From: Chloroflexota bacterium
GTDB taxonomy: Bacteria; Chloroflexota; Limnocylindria; Limnocylindrales; CSP1-4
NCBI GenBank assembly: GCA_021786915.1
Contig: JAJYMP010000167.1
Coordinates: 1-6,055, forward strand
Direction of reading: 5' to 3'
DNA length: 6,055 bases
Shown here: positions 1-6,055 of the stretch, in pieces
Layout: each line of letters starts with the position of its first letter
How positions within the stretch are numbered: position 1 is the first letter of the stretch
Notes under the pieces: generated by a model
What the model was told of the DNA's origin: nothing
Databases searched by the model: none
What the model saw: only the letters and a program-made list of their open reading frames with translations
Position numbers and translations under genes: made by a program

Positions 1-1
1 G

Positions 2-40
2 TGCTACAGCCTGCTCCCCGAGGACCTGCCCGGCGACTGA
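2..40 (+). CDS. 3' end of an unidentified upstream gene
   Basis: Frame 2 reads 12 codons (CYSLLPEDLPGD) followed by TGA at 38-40. All 12 third positions are G or C, as in the strong genes of this window, whereas the sequence just downstream loses this bias. That makes the frame a plausible C-terminal tail of a gene running in from the left edge on the + strand. The piece is far too short to assign a family. The alternative is chance, since the opposite strand is also open here. Confidence 0.45.
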   Translation, partial: CYSLLPEDLPGD

Positions 41-329
41 GCCCGCCTTCGCCCCGGCCAACAGGTCGCCCGCGGCGGCCAACCGCCAGTCTTCGAAAGG
101 ATTGAACGCCAGGCGGCGCAGCGCGCCATCCGCGCGGCGTTGGACGGCCCAGGCAAGCCGTGCCCGGGGATCCCGTGCTCAGTCGAGTCTTGCAAGGTCT
201 GCCGCCAAGGACCACCGCGGTGCCTGGCAGCCTCGTCGGGCCCCGGACGGCGCCCGCCCTTCAATAGGTTCGAAAAGGGGCGCGCCGCGCCTTCCGGCGA
301 TGTCCGCCGCGCGCTGTTACCGTGGCCCG
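41..329. other. spacer before the UvrA-like gene
   Basis: This stretch of 289 bases has no gene I can support. The + frame of the UvrA-like gene stays open back to a TTG at 102, but the residues it would add are an Arg/Ser/Ala-rich string with no similarity to UvrA proteins. The base composition is less GC-biased than in the genes, with A/T-rich islands near 91-105 and 260-277. The palindrome TTCGAA occurs twice (92-97 and 269-274). The minus strand is open from 178 to 2 with a somewhat protein-like translation but no good start codon. I infer a mainly regulatory or relic spacer. Confidence 0.5.

Positions 330-330
<1 letters not shown>
318..330 (+). promoter_or_regulatory. possible -10 element for leaderless start of the UvrA-like gene
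   Basis: TACCGT at 318-323 fits the TANNNT pattern of an actinobacterial -10 element. It ends six bases before the A of the ATG at 330, the distance expected if transcription begins on the start codon itself. No Shine-Dalgarno sequence precedes 330 or the alternative ATG at 300, which agrees with a leaderless transcript. No convincing -35 hexamer is seen. A second TANNNT (TAGGTT, 265-270) could instead give a leader of about 50 bases. Confidence 0.25.
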
Positions 331-2675
<2,345 letters not shown>

Positions 2676-2686
2676 CGGAGCCGGCA

Positions 2687-2710
2687 GGGCGCCACGGGCA
2701 GGCCGCGCCC
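2687..2710 (+). terminator. weak hairpin after the UvrA-like gene
   Basis: GGGCGC (2687-2692) and GCGCCC (2705-2710) form a six-base perfect stem with a 12-base loop, 12 bases after the stop codon. There is no run of T after it. High-GC actinobacteria often terminate at GC hairpins without U-tracts, but short stems like this also arise by chance in such DNA. Confidence 0.22.
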
Positions 2711-2963
2711 CGAGGACTCCCCCGCCCTCCGCGTCGGTCCGCTCGTCGCCCCGGCGGGCTCCTCGGCGTGGCGGACGACGGAGCCTTGCGTTCGCCCTGC
2801 ATCGCTCTTCCGCCCCCGGACTGGCTGACGGTCCAGTCGTGCGGCCAGGGAGATTGCGCCGCGACCCGTGCTCGGGATCTGACACGGTTCTGCAAGACCG
2901 CGGCACCCGTGCGGACTGACGCCCGAGGGACCGGCTTGACGACGCTCGTTGCCTTCACGCAGC

Positions 2964-2968
2964 GGAGG
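2964..2968 (+). promoter_or_regulatory. ribosome binding site of the DUF3311 gene
   Basis: GGAGG lies eight bases before the ATG at 2977. It is a near-ideal Shine-Dalgarno sequence and fixes this start over the longer in-frame openings upstream. Confidence 0.8.
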
Positions 2969-2976
2969 TCTACGCG

Positions 2977-3201
2977 ATGCGCACGCGCCGGTGGGTGCTC
3001 GTGCTCCTGGCGGTCCCGTTCGTCGCCGTGCTGTGGCCGCCCTTCTACGCCGGCGCCCAGCCTGCCCTCGACGGGATCCCGTTCTTCATCTGGTACCAGT
3101 TCGCGTGGGCGATCATCAGCGCGGCGCTCACGATCGCCGTGTACCTGGTGTGGCAGCCCGCCGATCGGGCAGCGGACGAGTCCGCGGACGGGAGGCGCTG
3201 A
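2977..3201 (+). CDS. DUF3311 small membrane protein, partner of the SSS symporter
   Basis: A 74-residue inner-membrane protein with two predicted helices, about residues 6-25 and 38-59. Between them is the family-typical motif GIPFFIWYQ (33-41), which identifies it as DUF3311. The tail from 61 onward is charged and probably cytosolic. Members of this family are commonly encoded just upstream of a sodium:solute symporter, as here, where the stop codon shares its A with the symporter start (TGATG). The usual inference is an accessory or stabilising subunit of the transporter, but the molecular role is not established. The length is normal for the family and the GGAGG site supports the start. 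Family assignment is firm; function is inferred from context. Confidence 0.88.
   Translation: MRTRRWVLVLLAVPFVAVLWPPFYAGAQPALDGIPFFIWYQFAWAIISAALTIAVYLVWQPADRAADESADGRR
3190..3195 (+). promoter_or_regulatory. ribosome binding site of the symporter, inside the DUF3311 gene
   Basis: GGGAGG ends five bases before ATG 3201 and overlaps the last codons of the DUF3311 gene. It supports starting the symporter at 3201 rather than at the more upstream in-frame opening, and suggests translational coupling of the two genes. Confidence 0.75.
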
Positions 3202-4685
3202 TGCACCCCGACGAGATCGCGGTCTTCGTCGTGCTCGGGCTGCTCGTGACGGGGATCGGCTTCGTCGCCTCGCGGTGGCACGCCGCTGACCTCAACCTGC
3301 TCGAGGAGTGGGGCCTCGCCGGCCGGCGCTTCGGCACGGTCGTGACGTGGTTCCTGCTGGGCGGCGACCTGTACACCGCGTACACGTTCGTCGCGGTTCC
3401 CGCGCTCATCTTCGGCTCGGGGGCCATCGGCCTGTTCGCCCTGCCGTACACGATCATCGTGTACCCCCTGGTGTTCCTCGTGATGCCCAAGCTGTGGCAG
3501 CTGGCCCGGGACCGGGGCTACGTGACGGCCGCCGACTTCGTGAAGGACCGCTTCGACAGCCGTGGCCTCGCGCTGCTCGTGGCGATCACCGGGATCGTCG
3601 CGACGATGCCCTACATCGCCCTCCAGATCCTCGGCATCGCGGTCGTCATCCAGGCCCTGGGCATCAACATCGAGGCCGCGCTCGTCATCTCGTTCCTCGT
3701 GCTCGCAGTGTTCACGTACGTGAGCGGGCTGCGTGCGCCAGCGCTCATCGCGCTCGTCAAGGACACGATGATCTGGATCACCGTGATCGCGGCGCTCGTC
3801 GTGATCCCGGCCAAGCTCGGCGGCTTCCCGGCCATCTTCGCCAAGGTCCCCGCGGCCAAGCTGACGCTGCCGCCATCGCTGTTCGCCGGCTACTCGACCC
3901 TCGCCCTTGGCTCGGCGCTGGCCCTGTTCCTGTACCCCCACGCGATCACCGGGACGTTCGCGTCGAAGAGCCAGCAGGTCATCCGGCGCAATGCCGCGTT
4001 CCTGCCGGCCTACTCCTTCCTGCTCGGACTGATCGCGCTGCTCGGCTACATGGCCATCGCGGCGGGCATCCAGCCGGTCCCGCCGTACGGCGCCAACAGC
4101 GCGGTCCCACAGCTGATCCAGTTCGCATTCCCGACGTGGTTCGCCGGCTTCGCGCTCGCGTCGATCGCCATCGGGGCGCTGGTGCCGGCGTCGGTGATGT
4201 CGATCGCGGCCGCGAACCTCTTCTGCCGCAACGTGTGGGTCGAGTACGTCCGGCCCGCGGCGACGCCGCGCGAGGAGACCCAGGTGTCCAAGATCGTGTC
4301 GCTCCTGGTGAAGGTCGGCGCCGTGGGGTTCATCCTCATCCCCAACCTGACCTCCTACGCGATCACCCTCCAGCTCGCGGGCGGGGTGTGGATCCTCCAG
4401 ACCCTGCCGGCGGTGTTCCTGGCCCTCTTCGTGCGTCGGCTCGACGCCTGGGCGGTCGGGGCCGGCTGGCTCGCCGGGATGGCCACCGGCACGTGGTGGC
4501 TGGTCGTCGGGGGCTTCAGCAGCTCGCTGGCGACTTTCCCGATCGGCGACGCCGGCGGCACGAAGCTGTACATCGGGTTCGTCGCGTTCCTCGTCAACAT
4601 CGTGGTCGTCGCGGTCGGCAGTGCGCTCGTGCCCTACCTGCGACGCGCGACCCGGGAGGACGCCGAGGCCGCGACCGCCGCCTGA
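3201..4685 (+). CDS. sodium:solute symporter (SSS family), MctP-like monocarboxylate permease
   Basis: A 494-residue polytopic membrane protein of the sodium:solute symporter family (TC 2.A.21). Hydrophobic stretches suggest about 13 helices, at roughly 6-23, 48-70, 74-95, 124-150, 158-176, 187-203, 232-249, 268-289, 312-330, 366-384, 387-410, 415-437 and 457-479. The N-terminal EWGLAGRRFG (36-45) is the family's loop before helix 2. YPHAITGTFASKS (245-257) and the serine-containing segment ALVPASVMSIAAANLF (326-341) fit the MctP branch. S331 and S334 fall where Na2-site serines are expected, by inference. Characterised relatives (MctP of Rhizobium leguminosarum, MctC of Corynebacterium glutamicum) import short monocarboxylates such as pyruvate, lactate, acetate and propionate. 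The upstream DUF3311 gene strengthens this subgroup call. No frameshift or missing block is visible. The exact substrate and coupling ion cannot be read from the sequence. Confidence 0.92.
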   Translation: MHPDEIAVFVVLGLLVTGIGFVASRWHAADLNLLEEWGLAGRRFGTVVTWFLLGGDLYTAYTFVAVPALIFGSGAIGLFALPYTIIVYPLVFLVMPKLWQLARDRGYVTAADFVKDRFDSRGLALLVAITGIVATMPYIALQILGIAVVIQALGINIEAALVISFLVLAVFTYVSGLRAPALIALVKDTMIWITVIAALVVIPAKLGGFPAIFAKVPAAKLTLPPSLFAGYSTLALGSALALFLYPHAITGTFASKSQQVIRRNAAFLPAYSFLLGLIALLGYMAIAAGIQPVPPYGANSAVPQLIQFAFPTWFAGFALASIAIGALVPASVMSIAAANLFCRNVWVEYVRPAATPREETQVSKIVSLLVKVGAVGFILIPNLTSYAITLQLAGGVWILQTLPAVFLALFVRRLDAWAVGAGWLAGMATGTWWLVVGGFSSSLATFPIGDAGGTKLYIGFVAFLVNIVVVAVGSALVPYLRRATREDAEAATAA

Positions 4686-4690
4686 CTCCA

Positions 4691-4725
4691 GCCCGCCGCC
4701 TGCGACGAGTCGGCGGGCGGCGGGC
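4691..4725 (+). terminator. GC-rich hairpin just after the symporter, probable terminator
   Basis: GCCCGCCGCC (4691-4700) pairs perfectly with GGCGGCGGGC (4716-4725), a ten-base stem with a 15-base loop. It begins five bases after the symporter stop. A competing eight-base pairing uses 4711-4718 as the 3' arm. No T-run follows, so this would be a U-tract-less terminator or an mRNA-stabilising 3' hairpin. Its position is right for the end of the DUF3311-symporter operon. Confidence 0.45.
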
Positions 4726-4740
4726 ACCGGCCGGCAACCA

Positions 4741-4768
4741 GGAGCGCGCGTGAGACGGGGGGCGCTCC
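4741..4768 (+). terminator. second hairpin downstream of the symporter
   Basis: GGAGCGC (4741-4747) and GCGCTCC (4762-4768) form a seven-base perfect stem around a 14-base loop, 15 bases after the first hairpin. No T-run follows. It may act in tandem with the first stem as a terminator, or it may mark the edge of the sequence lost from the gene that follows. Confidence 0.3.
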
Positions 4769-4840
4769 GCGGGCAACCGACACCAGAACGCAAGGCGCCG
4801 CAACCGCGCCGTTCGCAGCGCGACCGGGCCGCAACGCACC

Positions 4841-5119
4841 ATGGAGCCCGTGCTGGACCTCGACGCGCCGGACGCCACGCTCGCGCGGTTCATCCCGCTC
4901 CTCGTGGGCGACCCGCCGACGCTCCGGCTCCTGCGCCACAACCCGTTCCCGCACCGGCCGGCGCGCTATGTTCGGGCCGTGCTGTACCGCTACCGCTTCA
5001 CGACCTGGGCAGAGTGGCGCGAGACGGGCGCGTGGTGGTCCCGCGAGCCGCTCGACGAGTTCGTCCCGCCGATGACCCTCCGCGCGGCGCCGCCCGAGCG
5101 CGAGGACCCGCCACGATGA
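4841..5119 (+). CDS. C-terminal fragment of a lipase maturation factor (LMF) family protein, probable remnant
   Basis: The 92 residues match only the end of LMF-family proteins (PF06762 type). Visible landmarks are a short helix ending in NPFP (34-37), the RYVRAVLYRYRFT block (42-54), TGAWWSRE (62-69) and a closing FVPP (74-77). Full-length members have roughly 450-500 residues with several membrane helices; all of those, and the Trp-rich block that normally precedes this end, are absent. An in-frame TGA at 4751-4753 closes the frame, and translations of the three + frames of 4686-4840 show no LMF-like sequence. ATG 4841 has no Shine-Dalgarno sequence. Yet about 94% of codons end in G or C, and the stop overlaps the next start by ATGA. 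I infer a gene that lost its 5' part by deletion, recently enough to keep coding character. A functional small protein is possible but less likely. The bacterial role of LMF proteins is not established. Confidence 0.72.
   Translation: MEPVLDLDAPDATLARFIPLLVGDPPTLRLLRHNPFPHRPARYVRAVLYRYRFTTWAEWRETGAWWSREPLDEFVPPMTLRAAPPEREDPPR
5102..5106 (+). promoter_or_regulatory. ribosome binding site of the oxidoreductase
   Basis: GAGGA lies nine bases before ATG 5116, within the last codons of the LMF fragment. It decides the start at the ATGA overlap. Confidence 0.6.
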
Positions 5120-6055
5120 GCTCGCCCGCCGACGGAGCGGGCCTGCTTGACGCAGTCGTCGTCGGCGCGGGCCCCAACGGGCTCGCCGCGGCGATCACAC
5201 TTGCTCGCGCCGGCAGGAGCGTCCGCGTCCTCGAGGGGGCCGACGAGATCGGCGGCGGGGCGCGGTCGTCGACCGAGGTGCTGCCGGGCTGCGTCGTCGA
5301 CACGTGCAGCGCGATCTACCCGTTCGGCCGCACGTCGCCGTTCTTCGCCTCGGCAGGCCTCGATCGGCACGGCCTCCGGTGGATCGAGCCGCCCTACGCC
5401 CTCGCGCATCCGCTCGACGGCGGCCGGGCCATCCTCGTGTCCCGCGACGTCGAGGCCACAGCACGCCAGCTGGGTCGCGACCGCGACGGCTATCGGCGGC
5501 TGTTCTCGCCCCTCCAGGCTCGATTCGGGGCGCTGATCCCAGACATCCTCGCGCCGTTCCACGTCCCGGTCTGGCCGCCCCCGCGCACGGCACGGCTCGC
5601 GTGGTTCGGGCTCCACGCACTCCAGCCCGCCGAACTCCTCGCGCGCCGCTTCCGGGGCGAGGAGGCGCGCGCGCTGCTGGCCGGGGCCGCCGCCCACTCG
5701 GTCCTCCCGCTCAACGAGGCCGCCAGCGGCGGCGCAGCGCTGGTCATGCTGGGCAGCGCGCACCACGACGGCTGGCCGTTCCCCGAGGGCGGCGCGGGGG
5801 CGATCTCCCGGGCCCTGGGCAGCGAGCTGCGGTCGCTGGGCGTGGTGATCGAGACCGGCCGCCCGGTGCGGTCTGCGGGCGACCTCGGGCCGGCGCGGCT
5901 CGCGCTCTTCGACACGTCGCCACGGCTGGTCGCATCCATGGCGGGCGACCGCCTGCCCCGGCACTATCGGCGCGCGCTCCGCCGCTTCCGCTATGGACCC
6001 GCCGTGTTCAAGCTCGACATCGCGATCGAGGGCGCGATCCCCTGGGCGGCGCGGG
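5116..6055 (+). CDS. phytoene-desaturase-like FAD-dependent oxidoreductase (3' end missing)
   Basis: The first 313 residues of a flavin amine-oxidase/phytoene-dehydrogenase-type enzyme; the frame is open at the right edge and the family is usually around 500 residues. A Rossmann FAD-binding fold starts at residue 13: GAGPNG (17-22), with the ribose-binding acidic residue E40 at the end of strand 2. The family's GG motif follows (GGGARSS, 46-52). Further family features are GWPFPEGGAGAISRAL (219-234) and FRYGPAVFKLDIAIEGAIPW (291-310), typical of the group near human PYROXD2 and many actinobacterial 'NAD(P)/FAD-dependent oxidoreductases'. No signal peptide is seen, so a cytosolic or peripheral membrane enzyme is likely. 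No carotenoid genes are visible nearby, so a carotenoid role should not be assumed and the substrate is unknown. Translation is probably coupled to the preceding LMF fragment through the ATGA overlap. Confidence 0.88.
   Translation, partial: MSSPADGAGLLDAVVVGAGPNGLAAAITLARAGRSVRVLEGADEIGGGARSSTEVLPGCVVDTCSAIYPFGRTSPFFASAGLDRHGLRWIEPPYALAHPLDGGRAILVSRDVEATARQLGRDRDGYRRLFSPLQARFGALIPDILAPFHVPVWPPPRTARLAWFGLHALQPAELLARRFRGEEARALLAGAAAHSVLPLNEAASGGAALVMLGSAHHDGWPFPEGGAGAISRALGSELRSLGVVIETGRPVRSAGDLGPARLALFDTSPRLVASMAGDRLPRHYRRALRRFRYGPAVFKLDIAIEGAIPWAAR

Larger units (their letters stand above)
2676..2976. other. 301-base spacer between the UvrA-like gene and the DUF3311 gene
   Basis: No gene is supported here. 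Long open frames cross it on both strands, but their translations are Arg/Pro/Ala-rich and resemble no family I know. The left part contains short GC hairpins (see 2687-2710). A six-base inverted repeat, GACTGG at 2819-2824 with CCAGTC at 2833-2838, surrounds an eight-base loop. The last 15 bases contain the ribosome binding site of the next gene. A promoter for the DUF3311-symporter pair should lie here, but I find no matched -35/-10 pair. Confidence 0.55.

Noticed and set aside
258..274. LexA/SOS box before the UvrA-like gene
   Set aside because: Only the half-site GTTCGA (268-273) is present. The expected partner half at 258-263 matches the actinobacterial consensus at one base in six.
102..329. 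N-terminal extension of the UvrA-like protein from TTG 102
   Set aside because: The added residues are Arg/Ser-rich, do not match the family, and the TTG has no properly spaced ribosome binding site.
2936..2974. Promoter for the DUF3311 gene with -35 TTGACG at 2936-2941
   Set aside because: The hexamer is good, but no TANNNT-like -10 lies 16-19 bases downstream, and the ribosome binding site occupies that region.
3045..4793. Long minus-strand open frame (582 codons) antisense to the symporter
   Set aside because: The product is an Arg/Asp/Glu/His-rich low-complexity string, the expected antisense of a hydrophobic GC-rich gene.
4990..5964. Minus-strand open frame (324 codons) opposite the oxidoreductase
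   Set aside because: No domain is visible, and the + strand has a clear FAD-binding fold in this stretch.

Overview
The window is a high-GC, densely coding stretch with every supported gene on the + strand. Coding regions have G or C at almost every third codon position. The gene content is a UvrA-like ATPase of the drug-resistance type, a DUF3311 protein paired with a symporter, a lipase-maturation-factor sequence and a phytoene-desaturase-like oxidoreductase. Together with the near absence of A/T-rich spacers, this points to an actinomycete or another high-GC actinobacterial lineage. Genus cannot be told from the sequence alone.

Layout from left to right. (1) Positions 2-40 hold the likely last codons of an upstream gene. 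(2) A spacer of about 290 bases leads to a 781-residue UvrA-like double-ABC ATPase (330-2675). It lacks most of the segment that carries the UvrB-binding domain in true excinuclease UvrA. Its start has no ribosome binding site and may be leaderless. (3) A 301-base spacer (2676-2976) without a convincing gene follows. (4) A tightly coupled pair comes next: a small two-helix DUF3311 protein (2977-3201) and an MctP-like sodium:solute symporter (3201-4685), overlapping by one base and each preceded by a strong Shine-Dalgarno sequence. (5) A 155-base spacer contains two GC-rich hairpins. (6) A 92-codon frame (4841-5119) encodes only the C-terminal end of a lipase maturation factor (LMF) family protein. 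(7) It overlaps by ATGA with an FAD-dependent phytoene-desaturase-like oxidoreductase (5116 to the right edge, incomplete).

Functionally these look like three independent transcription blocks rather than one pathway: self-protection or DNA-damage handling (UvrA-like), uptake of short monocarboxylates (DUF3311 plus symporter), and a redox enzyme trailing an LMF remnant. I see no CRISPR array, transposase, tRNA, rRNA or clear new defence system. The most unusual item is the decapitated LMF gene that still keeps clean coding character and a coupled junction with the next gene. The UvrA-like protein with a shortened N-terminal half is the next most interesting, although it belongs to a known family.
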